Shown here in pieces: positions 34,756 to 45,763 of a DNA stretch of 64,000 nt. The position numbers were made by a program, and so were the translations under genes. Numbering within the stretch: the first letter of the stretch is position 1; each line of letters opens with the position of its first letter. Source of the stretch: Dipteris shenzhenensis (lineage: Eukaryota; Polypodiophyta; Polypodiopsida; Gleicheniales); the NCBI GenBank assembly GCA_047967505.1, contig CM106540.1. The stretch is one strand, 5' to 3'. The notes beneath the pieces were generated by a model that made no database searches, was not told the origin of the DNA, and worked only from the letters and a program-made list of their open reading frames with translations.

Positions 34756-35689
34756 TTGTTGAGTGGTTATGATCTCATCTGAGCAAGAGGGAATTTGTGT
34801 AACTCAGTGTTTCTTCCAGTCTAGCTTGTTGCATTAAAATTTCTTAGGGAGCCAAAGGAGGAGACAATGGAGAGGCCGAAGACCATGCACATTGCTAGGA
34901 CTTAGATTACGGCCCCCCCAACTAGTCGAGAGTACTCTGCTATGACAATACTAAGGCCTTCATTGATGTCTAGGGGGAACCCATACAGCACAGCCATAAA
35001 GAGGACAGAGGGAATCGACTGTGGGAACGAAGGGTCTCCACACTAGTGCCAACATTTCTACTCCAGGTGAGTGCAAAGCAATCACCTTATATGAGAAGGA
35101 AGATAACATTGGGATCATAGTGCATCGAGGGGGGGTAGTAGTAGGCATGGTAAAGATGAGTGGGTGAGCGACAGATGAGCAGCAGAGCATATGAGTGATG
35201 AGAGCTGGAGGAGGGAGCGTGGAGCAAAGTAGAGCAGGGGCAGAAAAGAGCTAGAGGAGGGGTGTGGAGCAAAGTAGCAAAGTGTGTGGAGTAGAGTAGT
35301 AGAGAAGGGGAGAATGAGAGCAACATTGTAAAATGCCGAATGCCACGGATCTTATATATTATAAAGTTTGAGCCATTGTGGTGACTAGAGCCCGGGGTTC
35401 CATCCATATTAATTGTAGGCCACCACGGTGGAATCTTAGGCACCACCCTAGACGGGTTGGTAATTCCCACAAAAGTAAATCATGAAGCCTAATCACCTCT
35501 AATCACTCGTAAGTACACTACTGAGCATGCAAGTCTAGTGGCTAGTAGTTTTTACTGCACTCCTAGTGATATGCATGCTTAAGCTAGGTGGTAGGTGAGT
35601 AGGCCAGTGCGGTGGGGCTGGTAATTAACTGCCCAGCCCGATGGAATCATAGCCATGACAGATGTGGCTGATGAGGCCACCACCACCAG
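34756..35689. other. No gene recognised
   Basis: Contains minus-strand TATA-like sequence near 35352 followed by a C/T-rich stretch, which could be an LTR, but no partner or ends are visible. Confidence 0.35.
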
Positions 35690-36120
35690 TAGTTAGTCTT
35701 GTTGGACTTTCAAGTTTGGGAATTCTAAATGAAGTGTCTCCTGCTAGTAACCAATTCGCATCATGAATCTTTTCTTTTAGCATGACCGAGCAAGTAGATT
35801 TGTCGCATGGATCATTCGGAGCATAGACACATAGAACATTAAAGGAGAAGCTATCGACCTGAATCTTGGCAACAATAAACCAACCTTCTTCATGGAAAAA
35901 TAGTTGTTTAGCCACCATAGATATTTTGATTGCAATAGCACATCCTCCTTAACCCCTTACTGGATAGTTGATGAAGAGATCGTATCCTAACATCTTGAAA
36001 ACAAACCAAAACGAATCAGTAGGGCCACATTTTAGCTCCTGGACCAAGCATATATCAAGATTGGCTTTCTTGATCATCGAAAGGCAAGCCTTCTCCTTGG
36101 TAGAACTTGGTGGTGCTGTT
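35690..36120 (-). pseudogene. LINE ORF2 endonuclease fragment
   Basis: Minus-strand translation from 36110: MIKKANLDICLVQELK, a GG.AIAI block near 35940, then FNVLCVYAPNDPCDKSTC and WLLAGDTSF (near 35740). This is the order of the APE-type endonuclease of L1-like LINEs (QE.K, GGvaI, vyaP, GDFN), which nicks the target DNA. The last block reads GDTSF rather than GDFN, losing the catalytic Asn. A stop separates PVRG from GG. RT is absent. Confidence 0.7.
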
Positions 36121-36480
36121 TTCCAAGTAGTTAAATTAGTTTAGTTTACGAGTAGCTAAAATGGTTTAGTTTCATTTCTGGGCTCTTCGCTCCATCATTA
36201 TTATTTGTCTCCATGTCCTGCGTATTGAATGCTAGCATGGTGGCTGACTTGCCCAGTGGTGCTGTGTTTCCAAGTAGTTAAATTAGTTTAGTTTATGAGT
36301 AGTTAAATTCATTTAATTTAAAATTTGGACTCTTTGCTCCATTATTATTACAAGTCTCCATGTCCCGCCCATTGAATGATAGCACTGACAATCGAAGTAA
36401 TTGATGACCAACCCGATAGTTGAAACTGTTTTGTTTCCAAGTAGTTAAATTAGTTTAGTTCACCAGTAGTTAAATGATTT
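36121..36480 (-). repeat. Tandem repeat within the LINE
   Basis: TTCCAAGTAGTTAAATTAGT and its following 60-80 bases recur at 36121, about 36268 and about 36435 (spacing about 147 and 166). It lies between the endonuclease and the ORF1-like part. Confidence 0.8.
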
Positions 36481-36749
36481 TAAAAGTTTGGTTTCTAAGC
36501 TATTTGGCTTGGACTGTGATCGTCCAAAACCAGCTTGGTGGTCTTAACAGCAATATATAATTCAGAACATTCCACGACAACAGAGAAATGGATTTTGGCC
36601 ATTTGCCCCAAATGGATTTTGGCCATTCGCCCCATCTCCCTGCATGACCGTCGTTAGTTTGCCGAGGCTTTGTAGTAGGCATCCCTAAGGAAGTGGAATC
36701 GATTCTCTTTACCCTATCGTGTGGTGCATCTTTAATTTTCTTGGATAGC
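36481..36749. other. No gene; 24-bp tandem pair
   Basis: AAATGGATTTTGGCCATT plus five or six bases is repeated twice at 36586-36634. Confidence 0.6.
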
Positions 36750-37007
36750 GGATGGGAAACTAGGACACTATCATGCTTTGGGTTCTGATCCGTTCAGCAG
36801 CCGCGTCTTATGATATGCATCCACCAGCATGTCTTGTTCAGCTAGAGTAAAGCTACTAGGGTTCTTGTTAGTCTTCGCTCCACTGAGTTCCTAAAGGGAA
36901 CGACGTGTACCTCCATCCATACTATCTGCGGGGTTCAAGGCCTTGACTCTAGCATTTTCTCTGAGTCCAAGATCTGGAGTGGCGGGCGCTGGTTGAGGGG
37001 GACACTC
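36750..37007 (-). pseudogene. LINE ORF1 C-terminal part (split by Copia-D)
   Basis: Minus strand: CPPQPAPATPDLGLRENARV from about 37020, then ALNPADSMDGGTRRSL and a TAG. Its upstream continuation lies across the Copia-D insertion at 44199-44480 (DAEQWRVVGRKGKAKIASV). The WRVVGR motif is typical of the gag-like ORF1 of plant LINEs just after a zinc knuckle. TSD CACTC joins the two halves. Confidence 0.45.
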
Positions 37008-37252
37008 TGACAAAATATGAAGAGGGGAGAGGAGAAGAGTGGAGATGAGGAGAGAGGGCACAGCTAGAGAGCACACCACAAATGACTAACTGTACACTAG
37101 AATTAGTTGAAAAAAATAGAATATATACAAACCCTTTTAGGGTTAGGGTTAGGGGATATAACCCTTTCCTTTATAGCACTCTATAAGGTTAGTGATCACG
37201 TGATGGTGCTATGCACACATGATCACATGATGTTGAGCGTGAACTCTCAACA
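37008..37252 (-). repeat. Copia-D 3' LTR (245 bp)
   Basis: TGACAAAATATGAAG to GAACTCTCAACA on the plus strand. It lacks 13 bp (CTATGCACATATG) present in the other LTR. Confidence 0.92.
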
Positions 37253-37340
37253 CCTTCCCTCAAGATCAACATCATGAAGTAGGCCTTCCCTCAAGATGAT
37301 GATTCTGGGGAATCGAAGAAGGACTAAGCATTACATTCCA

Positions 37341-37775
37341 TCACACCCCTTTAATGGTAATGTCCTTCCTCTGCATCAAACCAAGAGCTAGTCGGTGTTT
37401 CTCGAATAGCTCTTTACCGAGTGGTTTGGTAAAGATGTCTGCAACATTCTCTTTGCTATCACAATGCTGCAGTGTGATGTCACCAAGTAACACTCTTTCT
37501 CTGATGAAGTGCTCTCTGACATCAATGTGCTTTGTCCTGGAGTGATATACTGGATTTTTGGCCAATGCTTGAGCCGATTGATTATCACAGTATATTGTTG
37601 TTGGCTTTGACTCATCAAAGTAATCTGTTTCTAACAATAGTCTTCTGAGCCATATAGCCTCACATGCACTTGTAGTGAGTGCTCTATATTCTGCTTCAGT
37701 CGAAGACAAAGAAACAGTTGGTTGTTTGTTTGACAACCATGATATAGCACCTTGACCAAGGAAAAATGCATATCC
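37341..37775 (-). pseudogene. Copia-D RNase H
   Basis: Minus strand: SNKQPTVSLSSTEAEYRAL, CDNQSAQALAKNPVYHSRTK and ADIFTKPLGKELFEKHRL, almost identical to Copia-E. A TAG (CTA at 37776-37778 on the plus strand) replaces the CAG of RRSTQGYAF and separates it from RT. Confidence 0.9.
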
Positions 37776-38611
37776 CTATGTCGATCTCCTGGTCTCATGA
37801 TCTCCAGCATAGTCACTGTCACAGTATCCATGCAACCGTGGATGAATTCCTCTGTATTCTATCCCAAACTGTCTTGTACCTCTGATGTATCTCAAGACTC
37901 TTTTGGCTGCATTCCAATGAGACTGTTTTGGATTTGCCATAAACTGTGCTAGTGAGCTTACTGCATAACAAATATCTGGCCGTGTGATTGTCAGATATAT
38001 AAGAGATCCAATGAGTTGCCTGTAGTATCTATCATTGACTGTAGGCTTTTCTAAATCTTTAGCAAGTTTCAAACTCTGTTCCATGGGAGTGGCTGCAATC
38101 TTGCAATCTGCCATATGAAACTTCTTCAGGAGACTGTCAACATACTTGAGCTGACTTATGAATGTGCTATCTGAATCTCTCCAGAACTCAATTCCAAGAC
38201 AATAGTGCATAAGTCCAAGATCTTTCATGTCGAACTCTGCAGATAAGTCTTGTTTTAGTTTTTTGATGAAGCTATCCTTGCTTCCTGTCACAATCAGATC
38301 ATCTACATACAAAAGTGCAATAGTAATATCTTCCCCTTGAACTTTGTAGTAGAGAGTATGATCTGCATTGGACTTCATGTATCCCAGATCAGCAAAATAC
38401 TTATCAATTCTGCTGTACCAACTTCTGGGTGCTTGCTTTAAGCCATAGAGACTTTTCTTGAGATGGCAAACCTTGTTTTCCTTTCTTGGTTCAACATAAC
38501 CAGCTGGTTGTTGCATGTAGACTTCCTCGTCTAGATAACCATTGAGAAATGCATTCTTGACATCGAGCTGATACACATTCCATTTATTGAGTGTCACTAG
38601 TGATATCAAGA
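37776..38611 (-). pseudogene. Copia-D RT, C-terminal two thirds
   Basis: Minus strand from the inversion breakpoint: HFLISLVTLNKWNVYQLDVK, KKSLYGLKQAPRSWYSRID, intact LLYVDDLIVTG and LIYLTITRPDICYAVSSL. The N-terminal RT blocks lie in the inverted segment, so no functional RT is possible. Confidence 0.9.
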
Positions 38612-39503
38612 AATGCAAGAGCTGAAAGGAAGAATGGGACTTTAGCAGACAGTGATAGAGCAATGCTTAGTGAAAAGCATCTTCCGAATCAGTATTGGGC
38701 AGAAGCAATAGCTACAGCTAACTCCTTGCTTAATCGGCTTCCTACCGAACCGATACAAGGTATGACTCCTTATGAAGCATTCACTGGACACAAGCCACGC
38801 ATTGGGCATCTCCGCATATTTGGTCGCATAGCATATGCCCACATACATGATGATCATCGCAGGAAATTGGATGCGAAGTCACGCAAATGCATCATGGTTG
38901 GCTACAGTGAAGAAAGCAAAGCATACAAATTGTATGATCCCATCAACCGCAAAGTCATTATCTCCAGAGATGTAATCTTTGATGAGGAATCAGAATGAAA
39001 AACCTCACCTACATAGGAGATAGAAGCATCCACTTCACAGTCATCTACAGAACAGGTTGATGAAGAAGAGCAAGAATTGCCAGCAACACCCCAAGCAACG
39101 CCACAGCAGCTCAGACGGTCTACTAGGGAAAGCAGACCACCAGCCAGATTGACATATGCTCAGAAAGGCAAAGCAATTCAGGTGGAAACCACCAACTATG
39201 CTCTTATGACTACCATCATGGCTACAGAAGAGCTTGTGTACTTCGAAGTCGCAGTAGATAAGCCAGAATGGCAAACTGCTATGAATGAAGAAATGGATGC
39301 TTTGTATAAAAATAACACTTGGGAATTATGCGACCTTCCACCAGGAAAGAAGGCCATAGCCAACAAATGGGTATACAAAGTGAAGTACAATCCAGATGGC
39401 AGTATTCAGCGATACAAAGCCAGATTAGTTGCAAAAGGCTTTGCACAACAATATGGCCAAGATTATGATGAGACTTATGCTCCAGTAGCAAATATGGATT
39501 CCA
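38612..39503 (+). pseudogene. Copia-D inverted segment: integrase end to RT start
   Basis: Read on the plus strand, against the orientation of the rest of the element. It has AERKNGTLADSDRAM with the integrase Glu, FGRIAYAHIHDDHRRKLDAK and KVIISRDVIFDEESE, then a TGA (38996) and TAG (39014). RRSTRESRPPARLTYAQ, NNTWELCDLPPGKKAIANKW, KARLVAKGFAQQYGQDYDE and APVANMDS follow, ending abruptly. The matching collinear stretch in Copia-E is about 61207-62097. Around the breakpoints about 5 and 10 bases of the uninverted sequence are missing. Confidence 0.93.
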
Positions 39504-40458
39504 GAGTATCTGCACATGTGAATTGTCTTCGAATGCCGTGATTTTTGCAAAAGTTCATGAATGCTGAAGACATGTATTCACCTCCTCTGTCTGATTTCAT
39601 GACCTTGATCTTTCTGCCTGTCTGGTTTTCTACCATGGCTTTGAATTCTTGAAATCTGGCAAACACTTCAGATTTGTCTTTCAGAAAGTAGACCCAACAA
39701 TATCTGCTGTAGTCATCGATGAAGGTCAAGTAATAAAGTGAACCATTGATGCTGCGGGTCTGGGCATAACCCCATACATCTGTATGAATCAAATCAAGAA
39801 TACCTCGTGCACGAGAGGTACTTCTGACAAAGTTGGTTCGCTTTTGTTTGCCGAAGCAACATGCTTCACAAACTTTTCCAAGAAAGTGTAGCTTCGGAAT
39901 CCCAATTGCCATATTTTGATTCTTGAGATCTAACAAGTACTTGAAGTTGACATGACCATATCTCTTGTGCCATTTTGCAGATAGTGGCATTTGTTGCATT
40001 TGAGCTGACATGGCATGCTTATCTGGTACTATAGCTAGCATCCTGTATAGGCATCCTTCCTTGACACCTTTTGCTACTAGCTGACCTCTTTTGGATTTGT
40101 CTCTGATAGTGCATTCATCACCGTCAAAGATGACTTTGTAGTTGTGTTCCGTCATTTGACCTACTGACAAAAGGTTCTTGCTGAGCTTCGGAACATAGAG
40201 CACATCTTTGACTAATCCTTTTGTACCAGTGAAATTGTTCATAGGAATAACCCCTATCCCTTGAACCGGATTCGGTGTATTGTCTGCTGTGTAGATGACA
40301 TTCTTTTGACCTTCTAATGGCTTCATTTCTGTGAACCATTCTTGATGACTTATCATATGAGATGATGCACCGCTGTCGATGTACCAAGGATCCTGCTCCA
40401 CTTGGTCGACTTGATAGCTGAAATCCTCTTTGGGATTGAAATCAGTGTCTAGGTGCAT
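39504..40458 (-). pseudogene. Copia-D protease and integrase core
   Basis: Minus strand, open from 40458: DPWYIDSGASSHM (protease DSG), WHKRYGHVNFKYLLDLKNQN, CEACCFGKQKRTNF, LIHTDVWG, FIDDYSRYCWVYF and MKSDRGGEYMSS, ending at FTCADT, where sequence from the inverted segment begins. Both integrase Asp residues are present; the Glu is on the other strand. A 13-bp tandem duplication at 40447-40472 shifts it out of frame with gag. Confidence 0.92.
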
Positions 40459-41599
40459 TGTCTAGGTGCATTGTATCAATCTGATGCAATTCCTCACTTG
40501 CAAGAAACATATTGCCATGTTCATTTGCAAAATGACTGTGACTAGAATGTCCACCACGATGATTTCCTCTTCCTCGGGAATTCCCTCGATTACTGCTGGA
40601 TTGACCACCTTGGTCGTACTGCTTCTTGCGGCAATCTCTTTCATAGTGTCCAAACTTGTGACAGTAGTTGCATTGAATGTTTGACACATTGGTGGATGCA
40701 TTCCCTCGTCCTTGGAATCTTCCTCGGTTGGAATGATTTCCTCTTTGCTGATTCTGATGTTGCTGAGGATGATGCTGATGCTGATGCTGATTTTGACTTT
40801 GTTGATGATGACCACTTTTCTGATATGATCTACCTCTGTTTCTGCCTTTGCCTCTGCTTCTGTCTGAAGCTGTGAATGCCTGATCATTAGAATGACCTTT
40901 ACATGCTTGAATGGCCTGAGTCCTGAGTTCTTCACCAAGTAGAACTGACTGAAGTTCTTCCAGTGTTGGAATTTGCCGTTGGATGGCAATACTCTGGACT
41001 AGATTCTCATATCCTTCTCCTAGTCCATTCAGGATTACTTGAACCATTTCTGCGGGATTCATAGTTTCTCCTGCTGCTGCAAGTTGATTGTTGTAGCCTT
41101 TGATGCAGAGTACATAAGCATGACCGGTTTCATTGCTATTGCGGAAACTCTGGTTGATCTGGTTTCTCAGGGTGAGAATCCTGGATGTGTTCTTGGACTC
41201 GTAGAGAGCTGCGAACATATCCCATGCTTCTTTTGATGTCTTAACTGTGTTGAGCTATCCTAGCATGACATCTTGCACATTCTGCTTGATCAGGTGATAG
41301 GCATACTTGTCTTTCTTATCCCATTCTGCTTGAGCTTGAGCAATGGCAGGATCTGCTACTGGTGCGGAAACTGTTTGTGTAGATGTAGATCCCGTTGTAG
41401 ATCCCGTTGTTGGTGCTGTGACAACAGATGGAGTAGAGCTACTGGTGGCTGGATCGGCCAATGGTCTAGGTATAGATCCATCGACATACTCCCATTTGTC
41501 CTAAAGCACAAGAATGGTCTCCATTCGGTATTTCCATGTACCGTAATTGGAGTTGTCTAACTTAGTAGATGCCTCCAGATTGAGGTTGCTAGTCGACAT
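40442..41599 (-). pseudogene. Copia-D gag
   Basis: Minus strand, ATG at 41599 (MSTSNLNLEAS as in Copia-E). Stops occur where Copia-E has Gln: 41501-41503 (LQDKWEY) and 41255-41257 (LGQLN). From 41218 it is open through the RNA-binding Gln/His/Arg-rich region and the zinc knuckle CNYCHKFGHYERDC to 40442. Confidence 0.92.
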
Positions 41600-43929
41600 G
41601 GTGCAAACAATGTACTCAAAAGTGTCCTAAAAAACTCTGTATGAATCAACTGCAAATACACTGAAGATGCCAAGTGAAATCTCTGTACCGTCGGTGAAGA
41701 TAGAACTGCAGTTTATAAAATCTGATCTGTGTTACAAGGCTTGTGGCAATGATGCCGAGAATAGCCAAGAGGCTTTACAAGGCTGAAAAATGATGTGCAC
41801 GATGCCGTGAGATAGCCAAATAGGCTTTACAATGGTGGCATGTGTGTGTGAAATCAAGTGCTATCTGCCCACTGAATTAAGCTGCAATGCCTCTGAACTC
41901 TGAAGTCTGCTCACTGAACTGATGAACGTAAGGTTTCAGGTAATGTAATGATGTGAAATCGGATGTGAGTGTATGGACTGACTCCGAGTAGGTACTAGTC
42001 GGGAATTTCGGGCATGGCTTAGATTGGCAACTTGGGGAATTCAAAGCGTCCCCTCTATGGCGATCTAGTCTACTCTGATCTAGATCTAAACCAACCGTCG
42101 ATCGATGAAAGAGCAGCAAATAATTCCTTTTATTTTGTTCTTTTTAAGTGCTGGGTCAGATGCGTCGATGTAGAGGCAAATGTGCATGAAGGAAGTGGTT
42201 TTGTCGGCGAGGCTCAAATGTGCATGTAACTTGCACCGAAATGTGTGCGTGATGTGACGAGTGCGTAGAGCACAAAAAACTGAGCGACTTTCCTTTTTGG
42301 AGCACCCTCAAATTCTTTCTGGATCAAGAGATACGACTTGATCTAGGTGGAGGGGCAAAAGGAGTGCGAATGGTGCTCAATGATGATGTGTCACTGTGAG
42401 TCACATGCAGTGATGATGTGGCACTGTGCTTAGCAAGAGGTGTGCCAGTGAAGCTCTGTGCTGAGGTGACAGGAGTGTGCACATGCAGTGTGTGCACAGT
42501 GTGCCTGGCAAGGGACTGTGCCTGCAGAGGGTCAGTGGTGACTGGACTACTGAGGTGGCACAGATGATGTCAGCAGGGTGATGTGGCAATGATGACATGG
42601 CACTGATGACGTGTCCTTGATGACATGGTACAAGTGACGTGGTTGATGATGTGTTACTGATGATGTGGCAGGTGATGTGGCTGATGACGTGTCATTGATG
42701 ATGTGGTAGGTGATGTGGCTGATGACATGGCAGATGACGTGGTAGTCGGTGGTGATGTGGCAATCGGTGATGAAGTGGTAGTCGGTGATGACGTGGCCTG
42801 CTTATGTGGCACTAATGATGTGGCAGATAGGATTGCCACGTGTCACTTGGCTGACCACACCTCAATGTGGTGAGGTTGAGGATAAGGTATCCTCCCTCGC
42901 TACCATGTGGCGCTAGGAGGGCGACTGGAAAATTTTTTTTTTTGAGATGCCAACGGAATCTAGGAAGATTCCATCCGCTTGCGGATTTTCGTCGATGAGG
43001 AGAGAGGTCGCCTGGGTGCGTAGGAGCTTGTTGCAGCTGTTCGTTTGCTGAGCAGTCGTTTGGCGCTATGAAGGATGCCTTGGAGTACGTTCTACTGGCT
43101 ATGCTGGCTATGGAGAAGACGGCTATGGCGGCTGTGGAACTGTTGTTGAGCACCCGTGGGCAACCGCTTGCTGTTGAGCAGGCTAGTCGGCAATTGCGAG
43201 GAGCTTTAGGAGGCTTGTATGCACTGGAGAAGGCAATGGAGCCCTTGTTGTAGGGAAGCCTGAGTAGTCGATTCTTTGGCAATGGACTGGAGCAGCTTGG
43301 ATTCGGTAGCGCTGGAGTCGGTGAGCCCGTGAGTCACCAGGAGCTGCTCTCAGTGTATGCGCTGAAGGTAGGTCGTCGTAGAAGAGCTTGTTGAAGTCGC
43401 TTGGTGCTGAAGCGTTCATGTAGGCCGTTGAAGGAGCCTTGCAAGATGCTATTGTTGCGCCATTGTCGAGTGTTGGAAGCCGTCAGCTTAGAGCCTTAGA
43501 AGTACTAGTTAGAGTAGTCGATCGAAGCAAGAGCAAGGCTGTTGATGGCGAGCAAGGCTAAGTATGTCGAGTCGTTGTAGAAAACGGCTTTTGTAGATTA
43601 GCAAAGTTTGACGGAGCGGCTGAGCATCCAAAGCATAGTTTGAAGCAGAAACTCGTCGCTTGAATTCTCTCAAGATGAATACAAGTGGATCTCTTTCTCT
43701 CAAATGAAGATCACACTGAAAGAACTCTCTCTTTCTTTCAACTCAAGAAACACCAAATAAACTCTCTCAAATGACAGAAATCTCTCAAGAACAAATGATG
43801 GAAATCTCCTTTCGATGGACGGAATTTTCTCTCAATGGAAGAGAATGAAACACTCAATCTCTCTCGATCTCTCAATCTCTCAATCACTCTCACAAGAAGG
43901 ATGGCGCCTCAACGGAAGGCAGAACCACG
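41600..43929 (-). other. Copia-D long leader (2.3 kb)
   Basis: Between primer site and gag. In element order: a GAGA-rich stretch homologous to Copia-E (43929-43680), a GC-rich stretch not alignable to Copia-E by eye (43680-42980), hairpin GGAATC...GATTCC (42955-42972), a poly-A run on the element strand, a TGATGTGGCA tract (42850-42380), and a region very similar to Copia-E (42330-41600). Short frames here have no recognised motif. Confidence 0.7.
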
Positions 43930-43940
43930 CTCTGATACCA
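43930..43940 (-). promoter_or_regulatory. Copia-D primer-binding site
   Basis: CTCTGATACCA on the plus strand (TGGTATCAGAG on the element strand) adjoining the 5' LTR. Confidence 0.9.
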
Positions 43941-44198
43941 TGAAAAAATATGAAGAGGGGAGAAGAGAAGAGTGGAGATGAGGAGAGAGGGCACAGCTAG
44001 AGAGCACACCACAAATGACTAACTGTACACTAGAATTAGTTGAAAAAAATAGAATATATACAAACCCTTTTAGGGTTAGGGTTAGGGGATCTAACCCTTT
44101 CCTTTATAGCACTCTATAAGGTTAGTGCTATGCACATATGATCACGTGATGGTGCTATGCACACATGATCACATGATGTTGAGCGTGAACTCTCAACA
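43941..44198 (-). repeat. Copia-D 5' LTR (258 bp)
   Basis: TGAAAAAATATGAAG to GAACTCTCAACA; followed by TSD CACTC. Confidence 0.92.
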
Positions 44199-44480
44199 CA
44201 CTCACACACAGAGGCAATCTTGGCCTTACCTTTACGGCCAACCACCCTCCATTGTTCAGCATCCTACATAACATTAAGTTTTGGTTTTTCGGTGGTCTCA
44301 CCTTTGTTTTTGTCTACCCGTTGACAGTCGACCAAGCTCCATGCAAAATCAAAGAGGAGGTGCAGATTGCTGGATGCAAGTATTTTCTCAGTGTGAAGTC
44401 CATCCCGGTGCGCCCACCATAGAGCTAGCTATAAGTGACAACATGGCTAGTTCCGGTAGTTTCCCATGCATGTGATTGTT
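44199..44480 (-). pseudogene. LINE ORF1 zinc-knuckle region (upstream half)
   Basis: Minus strand: a stretch near 44330 that corresponds in position to the ORF1 zinc knuckle (LLFDFAWSLVDCQRVDKNK; few Cys remain), then DAEQWRVVGRKGKAKIASV running into the Copia-D insertion. It continues at 37007. Weak but consistent in order and strand with the endonuclease at 35.7-36.1 kb. Confidence 0.4.
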
Positions 44481-45763
44481 TGATGTTTCTTATTCCTATT
44501 GCTTGCATCTGAGGGTTGCGCTCACTAACATGTGTTTCGAGTGTTTGTAGAAGAGCGCAAACTCTGCATGAGAGGTGCTCGGGCTTTTGAGATCTGGCTT
44601 GGGAAATGACCCATTAAGGAGGACGTTGAGACAGTGGATACTGCTTGTGCTGTCCGCGCTATTCATCCGACACTCAGAATTTCATTTGCTTGCAGTCGTG
44701 TGTAGAGGTTCGGAATAGTCTTTTCCGCAGTCAAAAAATTTATACTGGCAGGTTAATTTCTCATGCAGCACCTGAGCAACGTCTTGCTATTCCCTGCGAT
44801 GGAATTTCTCGTGTGCCACCTGACCAATGCCCTGCTGTTCCCTGCCATGATATCGTCAGGTTGTCCAGGATTGTAAAAAGGAGTTCATTTTTGAAAGACC
44901 CAAAAACTGAGGGAGGGAGGAAATCGCTAAAGAGGGCTTTCCATGATGCAGCCAAGTTTGCATACGAATAGGGTGAGCATCATTTGGAGTTGAGCTTTCA
45001 AATAGTTAGTGATGTTGCTGAAATTAGTTGCTACGACCCAATTACATGAGTGCTTGCTGTGCAGGATACTTTTTCAAAAACTTCCACTTGAGCAAGGACG
45101 CTATTAGTTCTCTGCTTGATTCGTGCCTTTGCATTGGAACTATGGCTTATGTAAGAAATCCATGAGTGGAGTAGATAGTTATTGACACGACAGTTGTGCA
45201 TTGAATTACATGTTGCCAGAGATTCCATGTACTCACGCCTCATATAGGCGACTAATAATTTGAAGCAAAGCATGTTTAGTATTTTAGATTTTTGAATCTA
45301 TGTTTTGGTTTCCATATTGTGATTTTTTGCAATTTAACCACATAACTTTTATAAACTTATTTGCAAGTTTTTCCTGAAAGTTCATATTTTTTGCATCTAG
45401 TTTCAGTTTCCATGTTGACATTTTCTACAATTTGAGCACATAGCTTTTGCAATGCATTTTCCAAGTTCTCCCTTCGTTTTTTTAAAAAAGAAGCACTTTT
45501 TTAATGGATAGTTAGAGTTTCTTTAATTGTAGTATGAGATTTTTGATAGGTAGTGTTCTCACTACTTGCACCCCATCAATTTTTAGCGTCCAAGCGCTCT
45601 TGCATCAAATTACTTTCAGAAGATGATGTCCCATCCAATACATCATTGAAAGAGAAACATAGTGAGACACCTCCTCTATGTAGCGGGCATTGTAGTGTAG
45701 GACCTATTGTCTCGTTGTCAGAAAATTTTGTTGGGGGGGTGAGCACATTGCCTACACTCACAA
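44481..45763 (+). other. Exon-like segments of unknown origin
   Basis: The plus strand shows an acceptor-like border at about 44549 followed by ERKLCMRGARAFEIWLG, then APEQRLAIPCDGISRVPPDQ and KRSSFLKDPKTEGGRKSLKR ending at 44971. The internal pair (PEQ.LAIPCD, PDQCPAVPCH) looks like a short internal repeat. No family is recognised. It could be a gene fragment carried by the Helitron downstream. From 45000 to 45550 nothing is seen. Confidence 0.25.

Larger units (their letters stand above)
37008..44198 (-). mobile_element. Copia-D: full-length antisense copia with inverted pol segment
   Basis: Complete leftward element of 7191 bp, flanked by TSD CACTC (37003-37007 and 44199-44203), closely related to Copia-E. 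LTRs at 37008-37252 and 43941-44198 differ by about three substitutions and a 13-bp indel. A stretch of 892 bp (38612-39503) is inverted relative to the rest. Several CAG to TAG stops and a 13-bp tandem duplication break gag-pol. It is dead but could be mobilised only through rare recombination with sister copies. Confidence 0.93.

Noticed and set aside
42401-42839. Possible CRISPR-like regular repeats (TGATGTGGCA units)
   Set aside because: Irregular spacing, no unique spacers, plant transposon context; it is a degenerate minisatellite.
45686-45697. ATTGTAGTG as a possible right terminus of a CACTA element
   Set aside because: Wrong side of the tnp2 gene for CACTA-2, and no matching inner repeat or palindromes.
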